This document shows positions 23,510-33,021 of a DNA stretch of 52,168 bases, piece by piece; positions within the stretch are counted from its first letter, which is position 1; each line of letters opens with the position of its first letter. The translations under genes were made by a program, and so were the position numbers. The stretch is from an uncultured Atopobium sp. (lineage in GTDB: Bacteria > Actinomycetota > Coriobacteriia > Coriobacteriales > Atopobiaceae). The notes under the pieces were generated by a model. It was not told the origin of the DNA, searched no databases, and saw only the letters and a program-made list of their open reading frames with translations. The stretch spans positions 1 through 52,168 of the forward strand of contig CALHVU010000047.1 in assembly GCA_938036925.1 (NCBI GenBank), written 5' to 3'.

Positions 23510-24891
23510 TGGATCAAAAGCATCAAAACTTCTTTGATTCAGCTCAAAAATGGAAACAACGTGGCTTAATGGTGTGGACAGTCATTGGTCTGACTGCATT
23601 GTTTGCACTTGCACTGTATGTCCTTGGCATCCTGGGGCAGGCTGTTGAGCTGCTCGCCATTGGCGCAATTGTTGCGTTTGTCTGTAGCCCTGTTACCAAT
23701 TGGCTTGAAGACAGGGGAGTGCCTCGTGGCATTTCCGCTCTTATCGCGCTTGTTCTTACGCTCATTGTGTTGGTAGGATTTTTGATTTTGATTGCGCAGC
23801 CATTGGTATTTGAGCTTACTACGCTACTCAGAAACGCTCCTTCGTATGCAAGTCAGATAGGAGCAATGGCAAGGGAGTTTTGGCAGAACTTTGACACCCA
23901 AAGTAACCCTGCTGTTAGACAGACGGTGGAACTTGCAATTGAACAGGCATCAAGTATTGGAATATCAGTTGCTTCTGGTATTTTGAGTTGGCTTTCCACA
24001 TCTGCTTTAGGCAACATCTCTTCTATGGCAAACCAACTCATGGTCTTCTTCTTAGGCCTAGTGCTTGCCTATTGGTTGGCTAAAGATTATCCAGTTATTG
24101 TCCGTGAGATGGCTATTATTGCTGGTCCTCAAAAAGAGAATGAGTTCAGACTTATTCTTGCAATCTTAAGTAGATCTACCAGTGGATATATGCGAGGCAC
24201 TATCATTACCTCTGCGGTTAATGGCATTCTTGTGTACTTTGGGTGTCTGATTTTAGGCAACCCTTATGCCGCTCTTATTGGCATGGTTACAGGAATCTTC
24301 CATATTATTCCTGTAGTTGGACCGGTTTTCTCGGCAGGTATTGCTCTTATTTTGAGCATCTTGGTAGACCCTGTCATGACCGCATGGACTATCGTTATCT
24401 TGATGGTTGCACAAAACGTTGTTGATAACGTGCTTTCACCTTTGGTTATGGCAACGAGCGTTAAAGTTCACCCGGGTCTTTCGCTCGTTGGTATTGTCAT
24501 TGGCAGCGCTCTTGGCGGAGTAGTTGGAACTATTCTTGCCATACCTTTGACAGCAGCACTGAGGGGCATCTTTGTGTACTTCTTTGAGAAGTATTCGGGC
24601 AGACAGATCGTCTCGCCAAATGGCGCGCTTTTTAACTCGACGCAGTATGTGGATGAGTCTGGAGCTATTCTGCCAGAGTATGATGCCCTAGATGACCCAA
24701 AGTTCTTTGAGGAGTCGCGTCTTGTTGATCAAGACACTACGGCTCATGTGCGCAGTAAGTCGTCAATTCCCGCACCAAAGATTCTTGGTCATGATTTTTC
24801 TCAGTTACTTTTTAGGAATACTCAAGAAGTTACTAAGGAACCAGATAAACCATCGTCAGATGCGGTAGACTCAGACAGTACAAAAGAGTAG
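23509..24891 (+). CDS. AI-2E family transporter (PerM/YdiK-like membrane protein)
   Basis: 460 aa with about seven or eight membrane helices: an N-terminal pair, a soluble helical segment (ELTTLLRNAPSYASQIGAMAREF), and a C-terminal bundle with GTIITSAVNGILVYFG, GMVTGIFHIIPVVGPVFSAG and the family's NVVDNVLSPLVMA block. The AI-2E label is historical, since substrates vary (some are ion antiporters). A polar tail of about 90 residues follows the last helix. Its ATG overlaps the sigma-factor stop by one base, hinting at membership of the stress operon. alaS follows. Confidence 0.85.
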   Translation: MDQKHQNFFDSAQKWKQRGLMVWTVIGLTALFALALYVLGILGQAVELLAIGAIVAFVCSPVTNWLEDRGVPRGISALIALVLTLIVLVGFLILIAQPLVFELTTLLRNAPSYASQIGAMAREFWQNFDTQSNPAVRQTVELAIEQASSIGISVASGILSWLSTSALGNISSMANQLMVFFLGLVLAYWLAKDYPVIVREMAIIAGPQKENEFRLILAILSRSTSGYMRGTIITSAVNGILVYFGCLILGNPYAALIGMVTGIFHIIPVVGPVFSAGIALILSILVDPVMTAWTIVILMVAQNVVDNVLSPLVMATSVKVHPGLSLVGIVIGSALGGVVGTILAIPLTAALRGIFVYFFEKYSGRQIVSPNGALFNSTQYVDESGAILPEYDALDDPKFFEESRLVDQDTTAHVRSKSSIPAPKILGHDFSQLLFRNTQEVTKEPDKPSSDAVDSDSTKE

Positions 24892-24916
24892 TTATTTGAA
24901 TACGGAGAAGTACTTT

Positions 24917-27562
24917 ATGGCTGACTATAAAACAATGACAACAGCAGAGATTCGTGAGGACTTCCTAAGCTTCTTTGAGAGCAAGGGTTGCAAGCGCTAT
25001 CCTTCTTCATCTCTGGTGCCTTCTGACCCTTCACTGCTTCTTGCTAATGCTGGCATGAACCAGTTCAAGGAGTATTACCAGGGCATCAAGACTATGAAGG
25101 AGATTGGTGCTACATCTTGCCAGAAGTGCCTTCGTACTAACGATATTGACAACATTGGTGACTCTCGCCACCTCTCATTCTTTGAGATGCTGGGCAACTT
25201 CTCCTTTGGTGGTTATACCAAGCGCGACGCATGTACCTGGGCAATGGAGTTTATTTCTTCTCCAGAACACCTGGGTCTACCTCTTGATCGTCTGTACTTT
25301 ACTGTCTTTACTGACGACGATGAGGCAATTGAGATCTGGAAGTCTCTTGGCGTAGCAGAAGACCACATCACCCGTCTGGGCGAGGATGACAACTTCTGGG
25401 CAGCTGGCCCAACTGGTCCTTGCGGTCCTTGCTCTGAGATTTACTTTGACCAGGGTCCTGAGTTTGAGGGAGAAGCCCCTGGAGACGACGGTGACCGTTA
25501 CCTTGAGTTCTGGAACCTCGTCTTTACTCAGTTTGATCGCCAGGAAGATGGTTCTCTACCTGAGCTTCCTCATCGCAACATCGATACCGGCATGGGTCTT
25601 GAGCGTATCGCAGCTATCATGCAGCATGAGGGCACCAATTACGAGGGTGACATCATGCGTACCCTCATCTCTTTGGGCGAGAAACTCTCTGGTAAAAAGT
25701 ATCACTCAACTGATGAGATTGACCGCAGCCTGCGTATCCTTGCAGACCACTCTCGTGCAGTTACCTTTATGATTGGTGACGGAATTCTCCCTGGTAACGA
25801 GGGTAGAAGCTACATTCTTCGCCGCCTGCTCCGTCGCGCTGTCTACCACGGCCGCTTACTGGGCATTCAGGGCACCTTCATGGCAGAGTACGCGCATGAG
25901 GTTGCTGTTCTGCTTGGCGCAGAATATCCAGAGCTTGTCGAGAAGAGCGCTCTTATCGACGGCATTCTGACTGCAGAAGAGGAGCGCTTTGGCGCTACGC
26001 TTGACGCAGGCGAGTCTAAACTCACTGCAGAGCTTGAGCAGCTAGAGGATGGCGCACAGCTTTCCGGTGAGGTTGCATTCCTTCTGCACGATACTTACGG
26101 ATTCCCTATTGATCTTACTCGTGAGATTGCTGCAAATGCAGGTCACGTTGTTGACATGAACGCCTTTGATGCTGCAATGACTGAGCAGCGTGAGCGCGCT
26201 CGTAAGTCTGCTAACCGCGATGCCTGGGGTAACGCTCAGAGCATTTGGGTTGCACTCTCTGACCGCCTTGATGAGACCGTCTTTGACGGCTACGACAACA
26301 ACGAGCTCTCCGGCGTTCGTGTTGTTGCTCTTGTTCAGGATGGACAGGAGGTTGAGTCCGCTTCTGCTGGCTCTGAGGTTGAAGTTGTGCTTGACCGCAC
26401 ACCTTTCTATGCAGAGATGGGCGGCCAGGTTGGTGATACGGGTAAGTTGACAGCTCCTGGTCTCTACGTTCACGTCACTGATACCAAGCACCGTGACGGC
26501 GGCCTTGAGTCCCACGTTGGCGTGGTAGAAGAGGGCACCATCTCTGTTGGTGATTCAGTCACCGCAACTATTGATGCCGGCCGTCGTGAGCTCATTCGCC
26601 GCAACCACACGGCAACTCACCTGCTTGACGCAGCCCTCAAAAAGGTTCTGGGCGACCACGTTAACCAGGCTGGTTCTCTTGTTGCTCCAGATCGCATGCG
26701 TTTTGACTTTACGCACTTTGAGGCTCTTACCAAAGATGAGCTCGATCGCATTGAGGGCATGGTTAACGCAGAGATTTTTGCTGCTAAGCCTGTTGTTACT
26801 CAGATTATGAGCATTGAGGACGCAAAGGCTGCTGGTGCTGTTGCACTCTTTGGCGAGAAGTACGGTGATGTCGTACGCGTTGTCTCTGCTGGTGCAGAAG
26901 ACGCTCCATTCTCTCGTGAGCTCTGTGGTGGTACTCACGCACGCAACACAGCAGACCTTGGCCTCTTTAAGATTATTTCTGAGAGCTCCGTTGGTTCTAA
27001 CTCAAGGCGTATTGAGGCGGTAACTTCTATGGGCGCTATCGAGTACGTTGATGAGCGCCTGGCTCAACTTGATGAGGTTGCCGCAGCTTTGAAGGTTCGT
27101 CCTTCTGCTGTTGCAGACCGCGTTGAGCAGCTGCAGCAAGATCTTCGCACTGCAAACCATAAGCTTGAGGCTGCTCTAACTGGAGCAGGTAGCAATCAGG
27201 TAGCAGAAGCACTTAAGTCTGCTGTTCAGCTTAATGGCTATAGCTGTGTAATTGCTAAGCTTGAGGGCCTTTCTGGCAAAGAACTCCGCTCCGCATGGGA
27301 CGGCATCCGCGATGCATCTGACGGCCAGCCTGTTGCTTGCGTCATTGCATCCGCAACCGCTGACGGTAAGGTTTCCCTGCTTGCAGGTGCCACTGATTCT
27401 GCAGTTGCAGCGGGCTTCTCGGCAGGAGACATTGTCAAAGAGATTGCAGAGCTTGTTGGTGGCCGTGGTGGCGGTAAGCCAGCAATGGCGCAGGCAGGCG
27501 GTTCAAATGCTGCAGGAATTGACGCAGCGCTTGAGGCTGCAAGAACAAAGCTTGGTGCGTAA
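24917..27562 (+). CDS. alaS: Alanyl-tRNA synthetase
   Basis: 881 aa, full length. The class-II catalytic core is at the N-terminus (FLSFFESKGCKRYPSSSLVPSDPSLLLANAGMNQFK; CLRTNDIDNIGDSRHLSFFEMLGNFSFGGY; DTGMGLERIAAIMQ), then the tRNA-binding region, the editing domain with zinc-binding HxxxH (NHTATHLLDAAL) and CGGTHARN, and the C-terminal dimerisation domain (GGRGGGKPAMAQAGG). The start ATG at 24917 has GGAGAAG six bases upstream; the TTG at 24896 is unlikely. ruvX starts 4 bases after the stop. Confidence 0.97.
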   Translation: MADYKTMTTAEIREDFLSFFESKGCKRYPSSSLVPSDPSLLLANAGMNQFKEYYQGIKTMKEIGATSCQKCLRTNDIDNIGDSRHLSFFEMLGNFSFGGYTKRDACTWAMEFISSPEHLGLPLDRLYFTVFTDDDEAIEIWKSLGVAEDHITRLGEDDNFWAAGPTGPCGPCSEIYFDQGPEFEGEAPGDDGDRYLEFWNLVFTQFDRQEDGSLPELPHRNIDTGMGLERIAAIMQHEGTNYEGDIMRTLISLGEKLSGKKYHSTDEIDRSLRILADHSRAVTFMIGDGILPGNEGRSYILRRLLRRAVYHGRLLGIQGTFMAEYAHEVAVLLGAEYPELVEKSALIDGILTAEEERFGATLDAGESKLTAELEQLEDGAQLSGEVAFLLHDTYGFPIDLTREIAANAGHVVDMNAFDAAMTEQRERARKSANRDAWGNAQSIWVALSDRLDETVFDGYDNNELSGVRVVALVQDGQEVESASAGSEVEVVLDRTPFYAEMGGQVGDTGKLTAPGLYVHVTDTKHRDGGLESHVGVVEEGTISVGDSVTATIDAGRRELIRRNHTATHLLDAALKKVLGDHVNQAGSLVAPDRMRFDFTHFEALTKDELDRIEGMVNAEIFAAKPVVTQIMSIEDAKAAGAVALFGEKYGDVVRVVSAGAEDAPFSRELCGGTHARNTADLGLFKIISESSVGSNSRRIEAVTSMGAIEYVDERLAQLDEVAAALKVRPSAVADRVEQLQQDLRTANHKLEAALTGAGSNQVAEALKSAVQLNGYSCVIAKLEGLSGKELRSAWDGIRDASDGQPVACVIASATADGKVSLLAGATDSAVAAGFSAGDIVKEIAELVGGRGGGKPAMAQAGGSNAAGIDAALEAARTKLGA

Positions 27563-27565
27563 CGT

Positions 27566-27988
27566 TTGCGCGTTTTAGCTTTAGATATTGGTGAAGTTCG
27601 CATCGGGGTTGCTGTAAGTGACCCCGATGGTGCTATTGCGTCACCTGTTTGCGTGCTACCTGCGCAAGAGGTGCTCTCACATGCACGAACGTTTAAGGCT
27701 GTGCTTGAAGATTGGGAGCCAGAGCTGCTTTTATGTGGTCGTCCTAAAACGCTCGCCGGCGAAGATGGACCACAGGCCCAAAAAATTACCGCTCAAGCTG
27801 AGCAAATTGCGAAGAACTGCCAACTTCCATTAGAATTTACTGACGAAAGACTTTCTTCTGCGGAAGCAAAGAAGATTCTTCGAGCGCAAGGTTTATCTGA
27901 AAAAGCCATGCGTGGAAAAGTTGACATGGTTGCTGCTTCGCTCTTTTTGCAATCATGGCTTGATGCACAGATGAATAAGGGAGACTAA
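27566..27988 (+). CDS. ruvX: Putative pre-16S rRNA nuclease / Holliday junction resolvase-like YqgF
   Basis: 140 aa, RNase H-like fold: MRVLALDIGEVRIGVAVSDPDG with the first catalytic Asp, LLLCGRPKTLAGEDGPQA, EFTDERLSSAEA with the Glu, and KVDMVAASLFLQSWLD with the last Asp. It acts in the 5' maturation of 16S rRNA in other bacteria. The start appears to be TTG at 27566 without a ribosome site, four bases after alaS, so it depends on translational coupling. mltG follows directly. The alaS-ruvX-mltG order is common in Gram-positives. Confidence 0.92.
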   Translation: MRVLALDIGEVRIGVAVSDPDGAIASPVCVLPAQEVLSHARTFKAVLEDWEPELLLCGRPKTLAGEDGPQAQKITAQAEQIAKNCQLPLEFTDERLSSAEAKKILRAQGLSEKAMRGKVDMVAASLFLQSWLDAQMNKGD

Positions 27989-29299
27989 ATGCCCACCCTA
28001 TCAAATGGTTCTTCTCCGCGTCGTCAGGGCGCACATTTTTCTTCTCCTGTACCAGAAGGACAGGCTCAGGAAGAGCAGGCTCATCAGGAACAGATCACGC
28101 AGCCTTCAGTTGAGGCTACAGGATCGCTGCCTGCACTTACCGGTGGCAAGCTTTCTTCAAGAAGCGCTCAAGTCACTCATATGGCAAAGAACAAGCAGGT
28201 AAAGCATAGAGATAAGAAGGCTTCAAAGCGTTCTCGTATTTTTGCGGCACTTATCGCTTTTATCATGGTTGCGGCCCTTGGTATCTTTGTATGGAAAGTA
28301 GCGCTTCCAGAGCTTTCTCGCGCTAATTCCGATACACAAGAAATTACCGCAGGTCAACAAGTTACCGTTACTATTCCAGATGGTGCTGGTGCGCAGGAAG
28401 TCGCAAAGATTCTTTTTGAGAACAAGATTATTGCAACTAAGAGCGAGTTCTTAAATCAGGTAAAGCGTCAGGATGCTGAGCAGAAAATCAAGAGTGGTAT
28501 CTATGTTATTACCACTGGTACCAAGCCAGCAGACATCGTTCATCTGCTTATTTCTGGCCCTAATGCTCCTGGTAGTGGCTTTGTCGTACCAGAAGGTTAT
28601 ACCGTTTCTCAGGTTGCGGATTTGGTTCAGGACTACTTTGGTATTTCTCGCGATGATTTCTTGAATCAGGCAAAAGCATCCAATTATGTTGCTGACTATC
28701 CGTTCCTTGCAGGTGCGGTAGATGCTAATGATTCTCTTGAAGGCTACTTGTTCCCCAAGACCTATACCTTTACAGAAAGCAATGTAACTGCCGATACGGT
28801 CATTCGTGCCATGCTTGATCAGTTTGAGACAGAGACAGCTGATCTTAACCTGGATGCCGCTCGCATTACGCTTAATAAGCGTTACAACTTGAATCTTACT
28901 AACGAGCAAATCATTATCATGGCATCTATTATTGAGCGAGAAGCCCTGACTGATGATGACCGTCCTAAGGTTGCATCTGTCTTCTACAACCGTCTGTACG
29001 ATGATATGTATCTGCAAAGTGACGCTACCCTTGCTTATTCCCTTGGTAGGGAAGCTACTGCAGAAGACCTCAGCTCGATGACAAGCGACCCATACAACAC
29101 CTATGCGTTTAAGGGTTTGACTCCTACGCCTATTTGCTCCCCAGGTTATGCCTCTATTAAGGCGGCTATGGATCCAGCAGCAACCAATTATTACTACTTC
29201 TGGATTACCTCGGATGAGCACGTCTTCTCAGAGACGTACGACGAGCATCAGCAGGCTATTGAAAACGCACGCGAGCGTGAAGCCGCAAGTAAGCAATAG
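27989..29299 (+). CDS. mltG: Endolytic murein transglycosylase MltG
   Basis: 436 aa. A cytoplasmic N-terminus of about 85 residues (Gln/Glu/Ser-rich, then a KNKQVKHRDKKASKRSR basic patch) precedes one membrane helix (IFAALIAFIMVAALGIFVW). The YceG/MltG domain follows with a LysM-like subdomain (VPEGYTVSQVADLVQDYFG), LEGYLFPKTYTF, IIIMASIIEREA with the catalytic Glu, and the end block FKGLTPTPICSPGYASIKAAMDP. It cuts nascent peptidoglycan strands, so it sets glycan length. Confidence 0.95.
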   Translation: MPTLSNGSSPRRQGAHFSSPVPEGQAQEEQAHQEQITQPSVEATGSLPALTGGKLSSRSAQVTHMAKNKQVKHRDKKASKRSRIFAALIAFIMVAALGIFVWKVALPELSRANSDTQEITAGQQVTVTIPDGAGAQEVAKILFENKIIATKSEFLNQVKRQDAEQKIKSGIYVITTGTKPADIVHLLISGPNAPGSGFVVPEGYTVSQVADLVQDYFGISRDDFLNQAKASNYVADYPFLAGAVDANDSLEGYLFPKTYTFTESNVTADTVIRAMLDQFETETADLNLDAARITLNKRYNLNLTNEQIIIMASIIEREALTDDDRPKVASVFYNRLYDDMYLQSDATLAYSLGREATAEDLSSMTSDPYNTYAFKGLTPTPICSPGYASIKAAMDPAATNYYYFWITSDEHVFSETYDEHQQAIENAREREAASKQ

Positions 29300-29309
29300 C
29301 TGGTGTGGC

Positions 29310-29807
29310 ATGAGTTTGATCAAAGCAACACAATACGTTTCTGCTGTTGAATACATCTCAATAGAGGATTTGGTTCAGCAGGGGATTAAGCTTGTGCTCT
29401 TAGATCGCGATAATACCTGTGTGCCCCGAGACACCAAGATGGTGCCGCCAGAGGTTTCTGCTTGGTTTGAGAAGGCTCATGCAGCTGGATTAACGCTCTG
29501 TCTCATCTCCAATAACATTCACCTCAATGAGGTCCAGCGTAGCGCTCACGAGCTGGGAATTGAAGGAGAGGGCTTTGCGTGTAAGCCGCTTCCTCGCGCG
29601 CTAACTGCTGCTATGAAGCGTTTCTCGGCAACTAAAGAGCAAACCTTGATGGTGGGAGACCAGATTTTTACTGATGTTATTGCAGGTAATTTGGCTGGTG
29701 TTTCAACTATTTTGGTAAAGCCGCAGTCCAATGAGGATCTTTGGTACACCAATATCATTCGTCACGTAGAGCGCCGCATTTTAAAAAATGTAACTTTTAC
29801 GTCATAA
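29310..29807 (+). CDS. YqeG-family HAD phosphatase
   Basis: 165 aa, HAD-IIIA phosphatase. The motif LVLLDRDNTCVPRD carries the nucleophile Asp, ISNN motif II, ACKPLPRALTAAMKRF motif III Lys, and MVGDQIFTDVIAGNLAGVSTILV motif IV. Family members often accompany translation or shikimate genes; the substrate is unknown (some act on phosphatidylglycerophosphate). The ATG at 29310 is preferred; the open frame extends much further upstream over mltG but without start signals. aroK is next. Confidence 0.88.
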   Translation: MSLIKATQYVSAVEYISIEDLVQQGIKLVLLDRDNTCVPRDTKMVPPEVSAWFEKAHAAGLTLCLISNNIHLNEVQRSAHELGIEGEGFACKPLPRALTAAMKRFSATKEQTLMVGDQIFTDVIAGNLAGVSTILVKPQSNEDLWYTNIIRHVERRILKNVTFTS

Positions 29808-29871
29808 CAAGACGGCTTTAGTTTACTTGCTCCAACTCGATGATAGAATCATCTTGAAAGGCTGGAGGAGT

Positions 29872-30420
29872 ATGGAGCTTCGCGATTCAAGATACGTTGT
29901 ACATGAGGGCTGTGATCATATCTTTTTTGTAGGCTTTCTGGGTGCCGGAAAGTCTACACTCGCACGTAATTTGGGCGAGCTGTTTCACCGCCGTTATGTT
30001 GACACCGATCGCCTAGCAGAGCGTATAGCAGGTAAATCACTGGCAGAAATCTACGAAGATGACGGTGAAGAGCTTTTTAGGCAGGCAGAAACTGAGGTTT
30101 TACACACGCTTAAGTCTAAGAAGTCACTGCTCGTAAGCTGCGGCGGTGGAATTGTCGAGAAGGACATCAATCTTGCGCTTATGCGCGAGATGGGAGTCAT
30201 TGTGTTTCTCGACGGTGATCTTTCTGACTCACTTCGTCAAATTCAGCGCACGGATAGACGCCCTGATTTGGGAAGCTTTGAAAACGCCACTCAGCTTTAT
30301 AGGCGTCTGCGTCCACGTTATGAGGCCGCCGCTGATATTACTATTGATATTCGTGAGAAAACGTTTGAGCAGGTAGCCATTGATTCTGGCAAGCTGCTTT
30401 GGGAAAGAGGTCTTCTATGA
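29872..30420 (+). CDS. aroK: Shikimate kinase
   Basis: 182 aa. P-loop GFLGAGKSTLA (about residues 24-34), the shikimate-binding VDTDRLAE, CGGGIV and the lid RTDRRPDL are all intact, with the conserved Arg in RRLRPRYEAAA. It phosphorylates shikimate on the way to chorismate and aromatic amino acids. GGAGG lies just before the ATG. Its TGA overlaps the start of the AroB-like gene (ATGA), so the two are made together. Confidence 0.92.
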   Translation: MELRDSRYVVHEGCDHIFFVGFLGAGKSTLARNLGELFHRRYVDTDRLAERIAGKSLAEIYEDDGEELFRQAETEVLHTLKSKKSLLVSCGGGIVEKDINLALMREMGVIVFLDGDLSDSLRQIQRTDRRPDLGSFENATQLYRRLRPRYEAAADITIDIREKTFEQVAIDSGKLLWERGLL

Positions 30421-31553
30421 GTGACAATGTCCAGGCTGAGCTCGAAGAGGAATTGCCACCTGTTCAGATTAAACAGTGGGTTTCTATTCCTGGAGGCTCT
30501 ATTGCACTTCGTTCTGGTGCGGGCGTACTTTCAAACTTTGGTACCGAGCTCAGAACCGCAGTGGGAAGACCTCATCGCTGTGCTTTTCTTGTCAGCAATC
30601 AGGCAGACGAAGACCTTGCTGAGCTGCTGCGTAGAGACCTCACTACCATTGGTTTTCTCGTCACACGTGTAGATGTAGAAGATGGCAAATCAACAACTAC
30701 CGTGGCAACTGAGGCACAGGTATTGTCTGCTTTGGCAGAAATGCACCTGACAGCTGATGATTTAGTAGTTGCCGTGGGTCACGAGGGTGTCATTTCTCTT
30801 GCTAACCACGTGGCAAACAAGTGGTGTGGGGGAGTCTCCCTTGCTACTGTTCCACTTGATTTAGCAGCAGTTATTGTCTCGTCTATTACTCCTCGCGCGC
30901 TTGATACTGACGATGAACATCAGCGTCTTGTTACCACTAAGCCTTGTGCTCGTTTCTGCTTTGCAGATCTTGAGGTTATGGATCTTTGCGATGACAGCGC
31001 TAAGGTTGCGCAGGTATGTATGGTTGCAACGGCTATGTCTGATAACGAGGCGGAGTTTGGACGCATTTGGGATAGAGCAGATAACCTCTCCTCTGGAGTT
31101 GCCGATATAGTTGCAGAACAGCTGGCAGAGTCTACTAAGACCCGTGGCCGTCTCTCTGATTCTTCCGCTATTGCTATTCAGCAGTCTGTCCCTTACGGTT
31201 GGGTTTTTGTGGAGGCACTTCGCCCGCTCATCCCAGCTGATCAGCCTCTTTCTGCACTTTATGCAGACGCACTGCGTTTCTCGGCAAGAATTGCAGTAGC
31301 TAAAGAGGCGCTTTCTTTTGACGATATGCTTGCCCAAGACGAGATTCTTGAGCGCTTGAATATTGGTTTTGTTACCTGTGACATTACTTCTGAGCAGCTT
31401 ATCGAAGCGCTCAAACAAGAATGTTTCCATTCTACTAATCGTTTTATGTTGCCGATTCCAATGTCTATTGGAAGGGTAAGATTAGCATCGGTCGACGAGG
31501 AACTTCTCGCCGAGCATGCCCGCGCTTGGTGTGAGGCTCACGCTTCGCATTAA
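30417..31553 (+). CDS. AroB (3-dehydroquinate synthase) homologue lacking active-site residues
   Basis: 378 aa, same length and order of blocks as dehydroquinate synthase. Where AroB has GGGVVGD this protein has GHEGVISLA; the SSVGGKT block reads SSITPRA; the metal-ligand Glu in AEVIKY is Gln (AQVCMV); GHTFGH reads YGWVFV; and HGEA reads YADA. By this alignment every zinc ligand and the NAD-loop Asp are gone, so it is probably a pseudoenzyme. It is nevertheless a clean full-length gene coupled to aroK (ATGA). It may regulate or scaffold another shikimate enzyme. A normal aroB would have to lie elsewhere. Confidence 0.72.
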   Translation: MSDNVQAELEEELPPVQIKQWVSIPGGSIALRSGAGVLSNFGTELRTAVGRPHRCAFLVSNQADEDLAELLRRDLTTIGFLVTRVDVEDGKSTTTVATEAQVLSALAEMHLTADDLVVAVGHEGVISLANHVANKWCGGVSLATVPLDLAAVIVSSITPRALDTDDEHQRLVTTKPCARFCFADLEVMDLCDDSAKVAQVCMVATAMSDNEAEFGRIWDRADNLSSGVADIVAEQLAESTKTRGRLSDSSAIAIQQSVPYGWVFVEALRPLIPADQPLSALYADALRFSARIAVAKEALSFDDMLAQDEILERLNIGFVTCDITSEQLIEALKQECFHSTNRFMLPIPMSIGRVRLASVDEELLAEHARAWCEAHASH

Positions 31554-31644
31554 AGTGCCGCATCTTGCAGTAAGGAGCCTGTTTGCTGAGGCGACTCCAC
31601 AAGATGCAACTCTTTGTTGTAAACATCTCGAGAAGGGATTTGAA

Positions 31645-32769
31645 ATGGCAGATTTACAGGCAGCAGCAAAGCGCGTTGCGCGCTTTCGCGAGGTAATGGC
31701 TCAGAGGGGTTACGACGCTGTTGTTCTACGTCACAACCCAGATCTTCGTTGGTTGACTGACGCTGAGCGTGTCTTTGACTTTGAGCAGGCACATACTGCA
31801 TTTATCACGCAGGATAAGCTCTTCATGCACACTGACTCTCGTTACTACAACACATTCCTGGAGCGCCTTGGTGCTGATTCTCCATGGAAGTTTGACCAGG
31901 AAGTCACTACTCCTACCGAGTGGGTTGCCACTCATATTGCTGAGGCTCGTGCTCGCGTAGTTGCTATTGAGGACACCGTTGATCTTGCGTTCTTTGATGG
32001 CCTTGAGCAGGCATTACGTGATCGTTCTGTTGCTGCTTTGCTTCCACGCATGCATGGTGATATTGCTGAGCTGCGTATTGTTAAAGACCCAGCTGAAATT
32101 GAGCTTATGAAGCACGCTCAGTCAATTACTGACAAGGCGTTCCTCCACATCTGCAAGTACATTAAGCCAGGTCTTACTGAGCAGCAGATTCGCGCAGAGC
32201 TTGAGAACTACATGCTCTCTAACGGTGCAGATGCCCTGTCCTTTGATTCCATCATTGCTTCTGGTCCTAATGGTGCTAATCCTCACGCACAGCCAGGTGA
32301 GCGCGTAGTTCAGACAGGCGACATGATTGTTATGGACTACGGTGCAGGTTACCTGGATTATCACTCAGATATGACCCGTACTGTTGTTGTTGGCGCACCT
32401 TCCGAGGAGCAGCAGCACGTCTTTGACGTTGTCCGCAAGGCAAACGAAACTTGCGCGGCAGCTATTCATGCAGGTGTCACTGGTTCTGATATTCATAACC
32501 TTGCAGTTAAGGTTATCTCTGAGGCTGGCTACGGTGAGTACTTTGGCCATGGCCTTGGCCACGGTGTTGGCGTTGAGATTCACGAGCGTCCATTCTTCAA
32601 CCCTCGCTGGAACAAGGTTATTGCAGCAGGTTCAGTTGTTACCGATGAGCCTGGTATTTACCTGCCTGGTAAGTTTGGTATTCGCCTTGAGGACTTTGGC
32701 GTTGTTACTGAGGACGGCTACGATGTCTTTACTCAGTCCACACACGACCTTGTGTCTGTTGGCTGCTAA
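31645..32769 (+). CDS. pepQ: M24-family Xaa-Pro aminopeptidase
   Basis: 374 aa, a dinuclear metal peptidase that removes residues before proline. An N-terminal creatinase-like domain (about 1-140) precedes the pita-bread fold with ligands in MDYGAGYLDYHSDMTRT (two Asp), FGHGLGHGVG (His), TDEPGIY (Glu) and RLEDFG (Glu). The symbol is a family guess (PepP or PepQ). The start is the ATG at 31645 with GAAGGGA upstream; the longer open frame overlapping the AroB-like gene lacks a site. A strong terminator follows. Confidence 0.88.
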   Translation: MADLQAAAKRVARFREVMAQRGYDAVVLRHNPDLRWLTDAERVFDFEQAHTAFITQDKLFMHTDSRYYNTFLERLGADSPWKFDQEVTTPTEWVATHIAEARARVVAIEDTVDLAFFDGLEQALRDRSVAALLPRMHGDIAELRIVKDPAEIELMKHAQSITDKAFLHICKYIKPGLTEQQIRAELENYMLSNGADALSFDSIIASGPNGANPHAQPGERVVQTGDMIVMDYGAGYLDYHSDMTRTVVVGAPSEEQQHVFDVVRKANETCAAAIHAGVTGSDIHNLAVKVISEAGYGEYFGHGLGHGVGVEIHERPFFNPRWNKVIAAGSVVTDEPGIYLPGKFGIRLEDFGVVTEDGYDVFTQSTHDLVSVGC

Positions 32770-32795
32770 CTAGACGCGATATACAGAATTTTTAT

Positions 32796-32830
32796 GGCCA
32801 GAAGCTTTAGGTTTCTGGCCGTATTTTTTT
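32796..32830 (+). terminator. Terminator after the Xaa-Pro peptidase gene
   Basis: GGCCAGAA (32796-32803) and TTCTGGCC (32813-32820) are perfect 8-bp arms with a 9-base loop, then GTATTTTTTT. Confidence 0.88.
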
Positions 32831-32844
32831 ACCGTATCTCCTAG

Positions 32845-32864
32845 GGCGAGAAGACCTTCTCGCC
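32845..32864. repeat. Perfect inverted pair of the GGCGAGAA/TTCTCGCC octamer
   Basis: GGCGAGAAG (32845-32853) and CTTCTCGCC (32856-32864) are 9-bp arms separated only by AC. It sits between a terminator and the PTS promoter region. Its 16-bp core, CGAGAAGACCTTCTCG, recurs exactly inside nadK (39599-39614). Confidence 0.8.
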
Positions 32865-33010
32865 TAAAAATTAGCTTATAAAACCTAAAAAATTTAAAAA
32901 GAGTTAGGTTAGTGGAGGTATGTCTTAGACTTATGTAATAAAATCAGAAAAGTAAATGTTATTTTCATTGTTATGTTTACAGTTTCATTTGTTTTATTAG
33001 GTAGAAAAGA
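32865..33010 (+). promoter_or_regulatory. AT-rich promoter region of the mannose-family PTS operon
   Basis: About 145 very AT-rich bases without a gene. It holds the dyad AACCTAA (32882-32888)/TTAGGTT (32904-32910) and a repeated TGTTAT. No sigma-54 (-24/-12) element and no clear cre-like site was seen, which differs from many Firmicute man operons. The exact promoter could not be fixed by eye. Confidence 0.35.
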
Positions 33011-33021
33011 AGGAGGTAGAA

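Noticed and set aside
24892..24916. T-box or other tRNA-sensing leader before alaS
   Set aside because: Only 25 bases separate alaS from the preceding gene, too short for a T-box.
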